A stretch of DNA of 52,366 nucleotides from Candidatus Rifleibacteriota bacterium (GCA_018818125.1 JAHISQ010000057.1:1-52366); one strand, 5' to 3'; positions 7,702-16,570 are shown, numbered from the stretch's first letter. The notes: generated by a model not told the origin, from the letters alone. Made by a program: numbers and translations.

Positions 7702-9360
7702 ATGAAAAATATAAACAACATTGAACTGCATGGGCAGGCGTTGCTTGGCAACCCTCGTTACAACAAGGGAAGCGCGTTCACGCGGCCTGAGAGAGAAACA
7801 TTCAAACTGATCGGCCTACTGCCGCCGCGCGTCGAAACCATAGACGAGCAGGTGATCAGAGTTTACGAGCAGTATTCTTCGCAAGCGGGTGATCTTGCCA
7901 AAAATCTGTTTCTAAACGAGCTTTTCGCGGTCAATACCACCCTGTTCTATCGCCTGGCAAGCACAAACCTGAGCGAAATGCTGCCAATAGTCTATACTCC
8001 CACCATCGGCGACGCCGTAGAAGAATACAGCCGCAATTTTATGCGCCCACAGGGCTTGATAATAGCGCTCGACGACCAGGATCGAATTGACGATATTTTT
8101 GCAGCAATCGATCCGAATGAACTCGACATCGCAGTAGTGACGGATGGCGAAGGCGTGCTTGGCATCGGCGACCAAGGCATCGGCGGACTAAACATTTCGA
8201 TCGGCAAACTTATGGTTTATACGCTGTGCGGCGGCATCAATCCATATCGAACCCTGCCAATCCAGCTTGATGTCGGCACCAACAATGAAAAACTACTGGC
8301 CGACCCTTTCTATCTTGGCCTGCGCCATCCACGTGTTACCGGCGAAAGATATCTATTGTTTATCGACAAGTTTGTCGCGGCATTTCGAAACAGGTTCCCG
8401 CGCTCTTTCTTACATTGGGAAGACTTCGGCAAAGGTAACGCCAGGCAAGTGCTCGACCGCTATCGCGACGTTCATCAGTCATTCAACGACGACATCCAGG
8501 GCACTGGTGCTGTCACACTGGCCGCTGTTCTGGCAGGCATAAAAAAATCACAAATCGCATCTGACGAGCACCGATTCTGCATTTTTGGCGCTGGCACTGC
8601 TGGGGGCGGCATAGCCGACCAGATCAGTCAGGCGCTTGCACTAACCGAGAACAAAGATCTCAGCGAAATTCGCCAACGCTTCTATTTAATCGACAGCAAG
8701 GGACTGCTTACCTCAAGAACCAGTAATCTGCTGCCTTTTCAGGCTCACTACGCCAGGCCTGCAGATGAACTCAATAACTGGCAGGTTGAAAATGCAGAGC
8801 ATATCAGGCTTGCCGAAGTTATAAAAAATGCCAGACCAACGGTTCTGATCGGCTGTTCAGCTCAGACTGGAGCTTTTAGCGACGACCTGCTTGCCGAAAT
8901 GAGCAGTTACTGCGAACATCCAATAATAATGCCGTTATCGAACCCGACCAGCAAGGCAGAAACAACACCAGACAGAATTCTGGCCGCAACTCAGGGCAAA
9001 GCGCTGATTGCTACCGGCAGCCCTTTCGGTTCGGCTGAATGGCGCGGACAGAAAATTGCGATCGCGCAGTGTAACAACGCTCTGGTTTTCCCAGGCATCG
9101 GGCTTGGAATGCTGATTTCACAGGCGCAACAGCTTACCGATTCGATGCTGCTTGCAGCCAGCACGGCGCTTTCAGACCTTGAAGAGAGAGAGAGCGATAA
9201 AAATACTTTATTGCCTGGCTTTGCCAATATCCTGCAGATCAGTAGAGCAGTAGCACTGGCCGTAGCACAGACGGCCATGCGCGAAGGAACTGCTGAACAA
9301 ATGACCGCAACTGAACTGGAAACCGCTATTACAAGCCACACATGGACCCCGGAGTATTGA
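7702..9360 (+). CDS. maeA: NAD-type malic enzyme (oxaloacetate-decarboxylating malate dehydrogenase)
   Basis: This enzyme converts malate to pyruvate and CO2 with reduction of NAD(P). At 552 residues it is full length for the large MaeA/SfcA family (about 565). Family motifs are present in order: NKGSAF and LLPPRVET near the start, YTPTIGDAVEEY with the catalytic tyrosine, VVTDGEGVLGIGDQG, DVGTNNEKLL, FNDDIQGTGAVTLA (metal-binding acidic cluster) and the Rossmann loop FGAGTAGGG. The start at 7702 is preferred over 7669 because the likely -10 element overlaps 7669, but the Shine-Dalgarno is weak at either site. Cofactor preference cannot be fixed by eye; NAD is inferred from family. It fits an organic-acid fermenting metabolism with the ETF-lactate operon and the acetate-type symporter. 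Confidence 0.93.
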   Translation: MKNINNIELHGQALLGNPRYNKGSAFTRPERETFKLIGLLPPRVETIDEQVIRVYEQYSSQAGDLAKNLFLNELFAVNTTLFYRLASTNLSEMLPIVYTPTIGDAVEEYSRNFMRPQGLIIALDDQDRIDDIFAAIDPNELDIAVVTDGEGVLGIGDQGIGGLNISIGKLMVYTLCGGINPYRTLPIQLDVGTNNEKLLADPFYLGLRHPRVTGERYLLFIDKFVAAFRNRFPRSFLHWEDFGKGNARQVLDRYRDVHQSFNDDIQGTGAVTLAAVLAGIKKSQIASDEHRFCIFGAGTAGGGIADQISQALALTENKDLSEIRQRFYLIDSKGLLTSRTSNLLPFQAHYARPADELNNWQVENAEHIRLAEVIKNARPTVLIGCSAQTGAFSDDLLAEMSSYCEHPIIMPLSNPTSKAETTPDRILAATQGKALIATGSPFGSAEWRGQKIAIAQCNNALVFPGIGLGMLISQAQQLTDSMLLAASTALSDLEERESDKNTLLPGFANILQISRAVALAVAQTAMREGTAEQMTATELETAITSHTWTPEY

Positions 9361-9468
9361 TTGTGACCTTGCAGCTGTTTGTATGCTGCACTGACCAGGC
9401 CGCTCGCCAAAAGTAGAATTTGTCTCTGTTTTGAGGTGTAATAAAAAAAACTCATTGGGAGGAATATA

Positions 9469-10770
9469 ATGAATCAGAGCGATGAGTGCCTTAAGAACCA
9501 GCAGGAAACGGTTGAAGCTTGCGAACGTTCGTTGCCTTTTAAACTTGCTCTCGGTGTTCAGATGCTGTTTGTCGCATTTGGAGCACTGGTTCTTGTGCCT
9601 ATCCTGACTGGTCTCGACCCTAACATTGCCCTGTTTACGGCAGGTGCGGGCACCCTGCTCTTTCACCTGATAACCGGGGGAAGCGTTCCAATTTTTCTGG
9701 CAAGTTCGTTCGCGTTCATTGCTCCGATAAAATACGGCATCGCAAACTTTGGCACAGGGGCAACGCTTGGTGGTCTCGCTGCAGTTGGTCTTGTCTACGT
9801 AGGCCTGAGTCTGCTTGCACGTTTTGGTGGAGCTGAAGCAATCAGAAAGTATATGCCCCCGGTTGTGACCGGGCCGGTCATAATGGTAATCGGATTAAAG
9901 CTTGCGCCAATATCGATTCAGATGGCAAAAAGCTTTGACGGATCAGGAAATGCTGATAGCAAAGCGATGATTGTCTCGGCAGTAGCTCTGTTTACCGCTA
10001 TTGGAGTAGTTACATACGGAAAGAAAATGCTGAGTCTAATTCCGGTGTTATGTGGAGTCGCTGCTGGCTATCTTGTTTCAGCAATAATGGGCGTCATTGA
10101 CTACTCGCCGATTCTTCAGGCCGCGTGGTTTGTAAACCCGTGGACATCGGCAATGGCCGCCGGTCGTTTTGCCTGGCCCGTCTTCGATCTTGCCGCCATT
10201 CTTTATATGCTCCCAGTTGCGATTGCACCGGCCATCGAACATGTTGGTGATATCCTGGCAATTTCATCGGTTACTGGAAAAGACTTTATAAAAGCGCCAG
10301 GACTGCATCGCACATTGCTCGGAGATGGACTTGCGACCTCGCTGGCAGCCCTTGTCGGAGGACCGCCAAACACTACATACTCAGAAGTTACAGGCGCGGT
10401 AGCGCTCACCAAAGCGTTTAACCCCGTCTATATGCGTATTGCTGCGGTTACCGCAATTCTGCTTTCTTTTATCGGAAAGCTCGGAGCTGTATTACAGACC
10501 ATACCGACTCCAGTCATGGGAGGAATCATGGTGCTGCTGTTCGGGATGATCGCCTCAATAGGAATGCGCTCTCTCATCAGTTCCAAGACAGACCTTTCCC
10601 GATCACGCAATCTGATTATCGTTTCACTTATTCTTGTCATCGGAATCGGCGACATGACAATTTCTTACGGCAGATTTCAGATTGGCGGCATAGGCCTGTG
10701 CGGAATAATTGGCCTGATTCTGAACGTGATGCTTCCAGACAGCTCTGAAGAAGGCTCTGATCCAAACTAA
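9469..10770 (+). CDS. uraA: Uracil-type nucleobase permease (NCS2 family)
   Basis: This 433-residue inner membrane protein has about 12-14 hydrophobic segments and belongs to the nucleobase:cation symporter-2 (UraA/XanQ) family. The substrate-site stretch GGPPNTTYSEVTGAVALT matches the uracil-permease form (GGPPNTTY-E-G) rather than the xanthine form. A second signature, AVAIAPAIEHVGDI, carries the conserved glutamate of transmembrane segment 8. GGGAGG lies five bases before the ATG. Uracil is the most likely substrate; other nucleobases remain possible. It is followed by unrelated envelope genes, so it is probably not in an operon with the FdrA cluster 2 kb downstream. Confidence 0.88.
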   Translation: MNQSDECLKNQQETVEACERSLPFKLALGVQMLFVAFGALVLVPILTGLDPNIALFTAGAGTLLFHLITGGSVPIFLASSFAFIAPIKYGIANFGTGATLGGLAAVGLVYVGLSLLARFGGAEAIRKYMPPVVTGPVIMVIGLKLAPISIQMAKSFDGSGNADSKAMIVSAVALFTAIGVVTYGKKMLSLIPVLCGVAAGYLVSAIMGVIDYSPILQAAWFVNPWTSAMAAGRFAWPVFDLAAILYMLPVAIAPAIEHVGDILAISSVTGKDFIKAPGLHRTLLGDGLATSLAALVGGPPNTTYSEVTGAVALTKAFNPVYMRIAAVTAILLSFIGKLGAVLQTIPTPVMGGIMVLLFGMIASIGMRSLISSKTDLSRSRNLIIVSLILVIGIGDMTISYGRFQIGGIGLCGIIGLILNVMLPDSSEEGSDPN

Positions 10771-10831
10771 TGCGAGCACTGAAGGCAAAATTACGAAGCC
10801 TGCGAAAGACGAATAGAACTATTTTGTTATT

Positions 10832-10863
10832 TTCTACAAAAACCATTCGTATTAGTTGTAGAA
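10832..10863. repeat. 8-bp inverted repeat upstream of the glucosaminidase gene
   Basis: TTCTACAA (10832-10839) and TTGTAGAA (10856-10863) form a perfect inverted repeat with a 16-base centre, ending 30 bases before the lipoprotein start. It could be an operator or an mRNA hairpin; no T-run follows, so it is not a terminator. Confidence 0.4.
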
Positions 10864-10893
10864 TTTATTCGCAATGATGCAGGAGGAAATTAT

Positions 10894-11736
10894 ATGAAAA
10901 AATGCAGAAAATTCACCCTGACTATTATGTTATGTGCCTCATTCTTTATGACCGGCTGTGATGCAACACAGATTCTTACGGCTATAGAAAACATAGCGAA
11001 AGGCATAACAGCGGCTATGCCGGCAATTCAGCAAGCTGTCGGCGCCTTCCAGAATGTGGTAAACAATGATGGCACCGCTGTTGCAACCGGTACTGCCGCA
11101 GTAGCTCAGCCTGAAGTAGCCGCGCAAAATCAGGCCAATGTTAATGTTACCAATCCTAACCAGGAAGAAATCGCTGGTCAGAACAACACGACAGCAGCAC
11201 CGGCAGCGAACAACACCGCCACACCAGCTGCCGTAGCAACAAATACACAGACCGAAGCTGCGCTTGCCAACTATCAAGGCGGCAAGCTTTCTCCTGCTGA
11301 ATTCGGAAAATTGTTTGGCCCGGTTGCCCGTGAAGCCAGCAAAAAGAGCGGAGTTCCAGCATCGATCATCATGGCCCAGGCCGCTCTTGAGACTGGCTGG
11401 GGCAGTTCGGCAATCGGCAACGCAAAAAACCTGTTCGGCATCAAGGGAACCGGCCCAGCCGGATCTATTACTGTTCCGACCAAAGAAGTAATCAACGGCC
11501 GCACTGTTACCGTTCAGGGAACCTTCAGAAAATACAATTCCTGGCAGGAATCAATTGATGATCACAGTCGCCTGCTTACAACTGCAGCCAGATATTCAAC
11601 CGCCATGGCCAACCGAAATAATCCCGACCAGTTTGCCCGCGAACTGCTTAAAGCCGGTTATGCAACCGATCCGCAGTATGCCAACAAGTTGATCAGCATT
11701 ATGAAATCAAACAACTTCTATCAGTACAATAACTGA
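10894..11736 (+). CDS. Lipoprotein with FlgJ/LytD-type glucosaminidase domain (GH73)
   Basis: This 280-residue protein cleaves peptidoglycan at the cell envelope. A lipoprotein signal peptide ends FFMTGC with the lipidated cysteine at 22. Residues 25-125 are an Ala/Thr/Asn-rich low-complexity linker. Residues about 130-280 are a mannosyl-glycoprotein endo-beta-N-acetylglucosaminidase-like domain: SIIMAQAALETGWG with the catalytic glutamate at 166, NLFGIKG, the insertion with RKYNSW-ESI-DH, and YATDPQYANKL at the end. This is the layout of FlgJ C-terminal domains and of secreted autolysins. AGGAGG lies seven bases before the ATG. The next gene follows after 20 bases, so the two are probably co-transcribed. 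Confidence 0.88.
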   Translation: MKKCRKFTLTIMLCASFFMTGCDATQILTAIENIAKGITAAMPAIQQAVGAFQNVVNNDGTAVATGTAAVAQPEVAAQNQANVNVTNPNQEEIAGQNNTTAAPAANNTATPAAVATNTQTEAALANYQGGKLSPAEFGKLFGPVAREASKKSGVPASIIMAQAALETGWGSSAIGNAKNLFGIKGTGPAGSITVPTKEVINGRTVTVQGTFRKYNSWQESIDDHSRLLTTAARYSTAMANRNNPDQFARELLKAGYATDPQYANKLISIMKSNNFYQYNN

Positions 11737-11756
11737 CCAATATAAGGAGAAGCTAT

Positions 11757-12371
11757 ATGAAAAAAATGTTAAAAGTAATCTTTGTTTTGATGATGGTGCC
11801 ACTAAGTATATTCGCCGGGATAGCCGTTACCGGTGAGTCCTCACCAACTCTCGCCAGCGAAAACTTCGAACTGAACGGCCAAAAAATGTCTGTAGAAAAG
11901 CACATAGAAGGCCAGGACATAACCCTGCGTATCTCTGACGCAGAAGGCAAAGTGATTTTCACTTCAGATACACTTGGCAGCGAAGAAAAGCTCTTTGTCA
12001 TTGATCGCAAAGCTGTTAGCCTTGCGGTAAAAGATTTGAACGGAGATAACAGTCCTGAGCTGATAACAGCAGCTTATTATGGCCCGGCCAGCGGCCTTTA
12101 CATTTTCAGCTACGATGCCGCCAGCAAAAAGTTCAAACCCATACAGTTCGTTCATCCTGAAGCCGATCTTACCCGTGACTTCATGGTCTCAGACATGCGT
12201 CAGGAAAACGGCGAAGACCTGTTGTTCCTCTCCAACGACGTGGTGCGTGCTCTTGGCATGATCTATTCAGCAGACTCCGAAGCAGAGCCCGTCGCCGGCT
12301 TCTACTTTTACAAACTCATCGACGGCGCTTTCAAGTTCGTTGAAAGCAAACCCGTACCCAGCGGCGAATAA
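11757..12371 (+). CDS. Secreted protein of unknown function with a VCBS/FG-GAP-like segment
   Basis: This 204-residue protein has a signal peptide (about residues 1-20, cleavage near SIFAG). The mature part is beta-rich. VKDLNGDNSPELITAAY at about 84-100 has the D-x-N-G-D-x-x-x-E pattern of calcium-binding FG-GAP/VCBS-like repeats, and MRQENGEDLLFL at about 142 looks like a second, weaker copy. No enzyme motif is visible. It is the second gene after the glucosaminidase lipoprotein (20-base gap, AAGGAG Shine-Dalgarno) and the transcript ends at the hairpin at 12388, so a shared envelope role is likely. Confidence 0.75.
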   Translation: MKKMLKVIFVLMMVPLSIFAGIAVTGESSPTLASENFELNGQKMSVEKHIEGQDITLRISDAEGKVIFTSDTLGSEEKLFVIDRKAVSLAVKDLNGDNSPELITAAYYGPASGLYIFSYDAASKKFKPIQFVHPEADLTRDFMVSDMRQENGEDLLFLSNDVVRALGMIYSADSEAEPVAGFYFYKLIDGAFKFVESKPVPSGE

Positions 12372-12387
12372 TTTTCCTCTCACTGCA

Positions 12388-12424
12388 AAGCCCCGCCCTA
12401 ACCCGGCGGGGCTTTTTATTTTCA
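12388..12424 (+). terminator. Rho-independent terminator
   Basis: A perfect 10-bp GC-rich stem (AAGCCCCGCC 12388-12397, GGCGGGGCTT 12405-12414) with a seven-base loop and TTTTTATTTT ends the envelope operon. Confidence 0.93.
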
Positions 12425-12570
12425 GCCATTAAAATAAAGACCATTGATCGTCCCTGAAAATGAAGCGTTCGTTTTGAATCGGGAGAAATCACTGCGCCAA
12501 CCCAACCGCCTTGCAATGATATTTGCAAAAACGCTGACAAGGCTACTTTGCTGCAATCCTCAGTTTTTCA

Positions 12571-12599
12571 TTGCCAATCTGTCGCGTAAGTTCTATTAT
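12571..12599 (+). promoter_or_regulatory. Sigma-70-type promoter of the FdrA operon
   Basis: TTGCCA (five of six), a 17-base spacer and TATTAT (five of six). It predicts a start near 12606 and a leader of about 80 bases. It also shows that frames open at 12571 cannot begin there. Confidence 0.6.
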
Positions 12600-12687
12600 T
12601 TTCAGTACAGTTCGTCAGCATCAAATGGCGCAGCGCAAGCATCAACATCGAACTGTGAACTCAGAGAACAAAGGAGCAAGGCCTGGA

Positions 12688-14214
12688 ATGGTTATCAGCC
12701 ACCTCATTAAAAAACAGACATATTTTGATTCGGTAACTCTCATGCTGATCGGCTCGCAGGTTAAAAAACTGCCGGGCATAGACAGCACTGTTGTCGGCAT
12801 GTGTACCGATTACAACATCGACAGTCTCAAGCGTCTCGACATGTATCAGAGCGTTTTTGACGGGCTCACCCCTAATGATCTGATCATCTGCATCAGAGCG
12901 GCCGATCAAAAAACCGCTGACGCCGGCATTGCCGAGGTCGAAAAGCGCCTATCTACACGCCAGAAGCAGTCAGGCTCGGTCGAACTGCCACCCTCAACTC
13001 AGGAAGGGGCCGCCGCGCGCCTACCCGATGCCAACATGGTACTGATTTCGGTGCCAGGCGAATATGCCGCCCGCGAAGCCGAACTGGCACTCAACAATGG
13101 CCGCCATGTGATGCTTTTTTCTGACAATGTAAGTATCGAAGAAGAACTCAGACTTAAAACCATCGGCGTCAGCAAAGAATTGCTGGTCATGGGCCCTGAT
13201 TGCGGCACTGCCATTATTAACGGCACTCCACTCGCTTTCGCGAATGCGGTCAGAAGCGGCAATATTGGTCTTGTCGCTGCTTCCGGCACCGGCCTGCAGG
13301 AAGTAACCAGCACGATTCATCGCCTTGGCAGCGGCATTTCTCAGGCCATTGGCGTTGGCGGCCGCGACCTTTCCGAAAAAATTGGCGGCAAGATGACTCT
13401 GCTGGCAACCCGTGCTCTGGCCGAAGATCCAGCTACCAAAGTAATAGTATTACTGTCAAAGCCACCGGCTGAATCAGTTCTCAAATCACTTTATGCCGAG
13501 CTTAAAGGCATCAGTAAAAAAATTGTTATCTATTTTATTGGCGCCGACCCGAAAACGATCGAAGAACAAGGCTTTGTCGCTGCGAAGAATCTTGAAGACG
13601 CCGCCATCAAAGCTTGCGATCTGAGCAGCGGCAAACAGCATAAACCCGAGTTTTCTGACGCTCAGATTACCGCCATGGCAGCTGACGGCAAAATGTCCGG
13701 AAAATATCTGCGCGGGCTTTATTCCGGCGGCACGCTTTGCGACGAGGCACAGCGCATTCTACAGCCGATAGTCGTCGAGATAAGTTCAAACACTCCGGTT
13801 AAAGGCTGCAAAGAGATGGCAGATGTTTACACCAGCACCGGACACTGCATCATCGATCTTGGCGATGACAACTTTACCCGCGGCAAGGCGCATCCGATGA
13901 TCGACCCGGCCTACCGCTCCGAGCGGCTCGAAAAAGAAATTGCCGACCCTGAGGCCGGACTGATCCTTTTTGACGTGGTTCTGGGTTACGGTTCACACCT
14001 GGATATGGCCAGCGAAATGGTCGCCGCCATACAACTGGGTCGCAAAAAATCTGGCAGACAGCCGCTGCTGGCCGCATGCATCTGCGGCACCCACGAAGAC
14101 CCGCAGAATTACGAACGCCAAAAAGCCATACTTGAAGAAGCTGGTGTAAAAGTGTTTCCGACCAACGTTGCGATGGTCAGATTTGGGCAGCTTTGCCTGG
14201 AAGGGAATAAATAA
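12688..14214 (+). CDS. fdrA: FdrA-family protein (succinyl-CoA synthetase-like carbamoyltransferase subunit)
   Basis: This 508-residue protein has the succinyl-CoA synthetase alpha fold of the FdrA (AllF) family, one subunit of the oxamate carbamoyltransferase of allantoin degradation in Escherichia coli. Visible motifs: VMGPDCGTAIINGTPLAF, IGLVAASGTGLQEVTS, IGVGGRDLSEKIGG (phosphate-binding glycine loops) and LGDDNFTRGKAHPMIDP. The start at 12688 was chosen because AAGGAG lies upstream and the promoter excludes earlier starts. The chain ends about 50 residues before the E. coli protein does; the missing C-terminal module is encoded by the next small gene. The first of four tightly packed genes. 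The substrate here is unknown. Confidence 0.85.
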   Translation: MVISHLIKKQTYFDSVTLMLIGSQVKKLPGIDSTVVGMCTDYNIDSLKRLDMYQSVFDGLTPNDLIICIRAADQKTADAGIAEVEKRLSTRQKQSGSVELPPSTQEGAAARLPDANMVLISVPGEYAAREAELALNNGRHVMLFSDNVSIEEELRLKTIGVSKELLVMGPDCGTAIINGTPLAFANAVRSGNIGLVAASGTGLQEVTSTIHRLGSGISQAIGVGGRDLSEKIGGKMTLLATRALAEDPATKVIVLLSKPPAESVLKSLYAELKGISKKIVIYFIGADPKTIEEQGFVAAKNLEDAAIKACDLSSGKQHKPEFSDAQITAMAADGKMSGKYLRGLYSGGTLCDEAQRILQPIVVEISSNTPVKGCKEMADVYTSTGHCIIDLGDDNFTRGKAHPMIDPAYRSERLEKEIADPEAGLILFDVVLGYGSHLDMASEMVAAIQLGRKKSGRQPLLAACICGTHEDPQNYERQKAILEEAGVKVFPTNVAMVRFGQLCLEGNK

Positions 14215-14216
14215 TC

Positions 14217-14420
14217 ATGCTGAAAGACTTTTTTGGCAAAAAGATAAAAGTGATAAACCTGGGAATCTCAAGCTTTGCCGACGACCTCATCAAACAGGGG
14301 GTCGAAACCATTCACACCGAATGGCGCCCGCCGGCAGGTGGCAACAAAAAAATACAGGCATTGCTGACAAAGGTTTCCAACTGGCAGAGCAAGGTCACAA
14401 GCGCGAAAGGAGCCAGATAA
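14217..14420 (+). CDS. Small protein resembling the detached C-terminal module of FdrA
   Basis: This 67-residue cytoplasmic protein lies between fdrA (two-base gap) and the DUF1116 gene (one-base TAATG overlap). Its core, KVINLGISSFADDL followed by EWRPPAGGNKK, resembles a module I associate with the C-terminus of FdrA or the N-terminus of YlbE-type proteins. The sum of 508 and 67 residues is close to the usual FdrA length of about 555. The gene has its own ATG and no sign of a recent frameshift, since stop, spacer and start are clean, so it looks like a stable split. It was too short to be obvious and is supported mainly by context. Confidence 0.75.
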   Translation: MLKDFFGKKIKVINLGISSFADDLIKQGVETIHTEWRPPAGGNKKIQALLTKVSNWQSKVTSAKGAR

Positions 14421-15673
14421 TGCTAATCGACATTCAACAGGCCAACGCCAGTGCAGTAGCAGCCATACAGGCAACACAACCAATATTAAAAGGCATCGGT
14501 ACCGCTATTGACGTAGTACCGGGCATGAAGAAAAATCTGGTTCTTCACGCCGGCCCACCAATAAAATGGGGAGCGATGTCAGGACCTTTGCGCGGTGCTG
14601 TAATCGGCGCCCTGATCTATGAGGGACTTGCCAAAACTCCAGAAGAAGCAGAGAAGCTTGCCGCCAGCGACAAAGTAGAATACGCACCCTGGCATGAACA
14701 CGATGGCGTCGGCCCGATGGCCGGGGTCGGCACTGCCAGTATGCCGGTCTGGATACTTGAGAACAAGACAAATGGAAGTAAAACCTTCTGTACACTCAAC
14801 GAAGGTCTCGGCAAAGTTCTGCGCTACGGCGCTTACTCAGAAGAAGTAATCGTGCGACTGAAATGGATAGAAACGGTGCTGGCACCGATTCTTAAAGCAG
14901 CCATACCGCTGGCTCCTGAAATCAATCTTAAAAACATGATCGCTCAGGCCCTGCAGATGGGCGATGAAGTTCACAACCGTAACAAGGCAGCGACATCTCT
15001 GCTGATCAGAGAACTGGCACCAGCTGTCGTCAAGACCGATTTCCCAACAGCTGACAAGGCAAAAGTGCTTGAATTCATGCATTCAAACGATCATTTCTTT
15101 CTAAACCTCAGCATGCCAGCCTGCAAAATGATGCTTCAGGCCGCTGAATGGATCGAAGGTTCGACCATAGTGACCACCATGTGCCGCAACGGCACTGAAT
15201 TCGGCATAAGAGTCGCCGGTCTCAAGGATCGCTGGTTTACAGGCCCGGCCTTGATTGTAAAAGGACTGCTCTTTCCGGGATTTAGCGAAGAAGACTGCAA
15301 TCCAGACATTGGCGACAGCGCAATCACTGAAACCTGTGGGTTGGGCGGATTTTCAATGGCAGCAGCTCCGGCTATCGTAAAATTTGTTGGCGGCACCGTT
15401 AATGACGCCATGAATTTTACCCGCAAGATGTATGAAATTACTGATGGCGAATCGCAGGCTTTTCAGATTCCGACAATGGAATTCAGAGGCTCACCGCTTG
15501 GCATCAATCTACTCAAGGTCTGCGAAAAGAATATACTTCCGCAGATCAACACCGGTATAGCTCATAAGAAAGCTGGCGTCGGTCAGGTCGGAGCCGGCCT
15601 GGTAAACCCGCCGATGAAGTGTTTTGAAGACGCACTCGAAGCTTATGTTGAAAAATACTGCAAGGATGAGTAA
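14420..15673 (+). CDS. DUF1116 protein (YlbE/AllG family)
   Basis: This 417-residue protein has the length of E. coli YlbE (about 419), a second subunit of oxamate carbamoyltransferase. Family features: LHAGPPIKWGAMSGPLRGAVIGAL near residue 35, then HEHDGVGPMAG, TMCRNGTEFGIRV, ITETCGLGGFSMAAAP and GIAHKKAGVGQVGAGLV near the C-terminus. The start at 14420 is set by AAGGAG at 14407-14412 and by the one-base overlap with the preceding stop; the longer open frame from 14168 only shadows the small gene. The third subunit (DUF2877, AllH) and carbamate kinase are not in the window, so this may be a related but different carbamoyl- or acyl-transfer complex. Confidence 0.85.
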   Translation: MLIDIQQANASAVAAIQATQPILKGIGTAIDVVPGMKKNLVLHAGPPIKWGAMSGPLRGAVIGALIYEGLAKTPEEAEKLAASDKVEYAPWHEHDGVGPMAGVGTASMPVWILENKTNGSKTFCTLNEGLGKVLRYGAYSEEVIVRLKWIETVLAPILKAAIPLAPEINLKNMIAQALQMGDEVHNRNKAATSLLIRELAPAVVKTDFPTADKAKVLEFMHSNDHFFLNLSMPACKMMLQAAEWIEGSTIVTTMCRNGTEFGIRVAGLKDRWFTGPALIVKGLLFPGFSEEDCNPDIGDSAITETCGLGGFSMAAAPAIVKFVGGTVNDAMNFTRKMYEITDGESQAFQIPTMEFRGSPLGINLLKVCEKNILPQINTGIAHKKAGVGQVGAGLVNPPMKCFEDALEAYVEKYCKDE

Positions 15674-15705
15674 TATTTATTAGACAAGGAAATAAGGAGA
15701 TAAAA

Positions 15706-16497
15706 ATGACTAAAGTAAAAATGTATGATCTTACCCAGCGACTGAGTATCCACACTCCGCCGTGGCCAAGTTATATGCCACTTCAGGTTCAGTATTTCAA
15801 GCGCCTTGCCGGCGCACACATGGGTCAGGGAGCCAATGGCCAGATCATCAAGACCAGTAATCACGTAGGCACTCATATTGATGGCGAAATTCACTTCTGT
15901 GCCAACGGTCGCACAATCGGTGAAGTGCCACTCGAAGAATGGTGCGGCGACGGCGTTATTGTTGATGTTTCTGACGAAGTCAGCGATTTCTCGCTGTATT
16001 CGCCTGAGATGCTCATGAAAAAAGCAGATATTCGCAAAGGTGATATTCTCATCATCAACACTGGCTATCACAAATACAGCTGGGATCAACCCGAGGCTGA
16101 CGAAGTTCGCTATATGGTCAGACACCCCGGTCCGAATGCTGATTTCCATAAATGGGCTCAGGAAATGAAGTTCAAGTGGATCGGCGTTGACTGCGGTTCA
16201 GCTGATCATCCGATGAATACCATTCTGCGCGACTGGCACCCCAAACAGTTCGCCAAGGCAGAAGCCAAGCTCAAAGAAACACACGGCAAAACCTGGGACG
16301 AATATTTCCCATATGAAGAATACTATCAGGTCATGCATCTGAAGATGTTCCCACTGGGCATCGTGCATGCCGAGAACATCGGCGGCGATATTGACATGCT
16401 CAACAATAAGCGCACCTGGATTGGTCTGTTCCCATGGCGTGCAATCGAGCTTGAATCATGCATCAGTCGCGTTGTTGCATTTGAATTTGAGAAATAA
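15706..16497 (+). CDS. Cyclase-family metal-dependent amidohydrolase (kynurenine formamidase-like fold)
   Basis: This 263-residue hydrolase belongs to the cyclase family, which holds kynurenine formamidase and isatin hydrolase. The metal motif H-x-G-T-H-x-D-x-x-x-H is intact as NHVGTHIDGEIHF (H53, H57, D59, H63), with E in place of the usual proline. Further conserved points are INTGYHKY, VDCGSADHP and AENIGGDID. It starts after AAGGAG, 32 bases behind the DUF1116 stop, and is the last gene before the terminator. Its position suggests that it opens a cyclic amide or hydrolyses an amide made or used by the FdrA/DUF1116 complex; this is inference. Confidence 0.87.
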   Translation: MTKVKMYDLTQRLSIHTPPWPSYMPLQVQYFKRLAGAHMGQGANGQIIKTSNHVGTHIDGEIHFCANGRTIGEVPLEEWCGDGVIVDVSDEVSDFSLYSPEMLMKKADIRKGDILIINTGYHKYSWDQPEADEVRYMVRHPGPNADFHKWAQEMKFKWIGVDCGSADHPMNTILRDWHPKQFAKAEAKLKETHGKTWDEYFPYEEYYQVMHLKMFPLGIVHAENIGGDIDMLNNKRTWIGLFPWRAIELESCISRVVAFEFEK

Positions 16498-16519
16498 ATC
16501 TTAAGCGGTTCTGAAAACA

Positions 16520-16560
16520 AACCGGCTCGAAACTCTGTTGAATTTCGAGCCGGTTTTTTT
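16520..16560. terminator. Bidirectional Rho-independent terminator
   Basis: A perfect 13-bp stem (AACCGGCTCGAAA 16520-16532, TTTCGAGCCGGTT 16543-16555) is followed by T residues on the plus strand and by TTTGTTTT on the minus strand. It serves both the cyclase gene and the convergent kinase gene. Confidence 0.92.
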
Positions 16561-16570
16561 ACGCAATTTT

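Noticed and set aside
9208..9666. Minus-strand frame of 152 codons across the malic enzyme and permease genes
   Set aside because: It is a shadow of two well-identified plus-strand genes and has no start signals.
12571..12687. N-terminal extension of FdrA
   Set aside because: The codons overlap a good promoter, read as non-family residues, and a Shine-Dalgarno precedes 12688.
14168..14419. N-terminal extension of the DUF1116 protein
   Set aside because: It is only the shadow of fdrA and the small gene in another frame; family length and AAGGAG support 14420.
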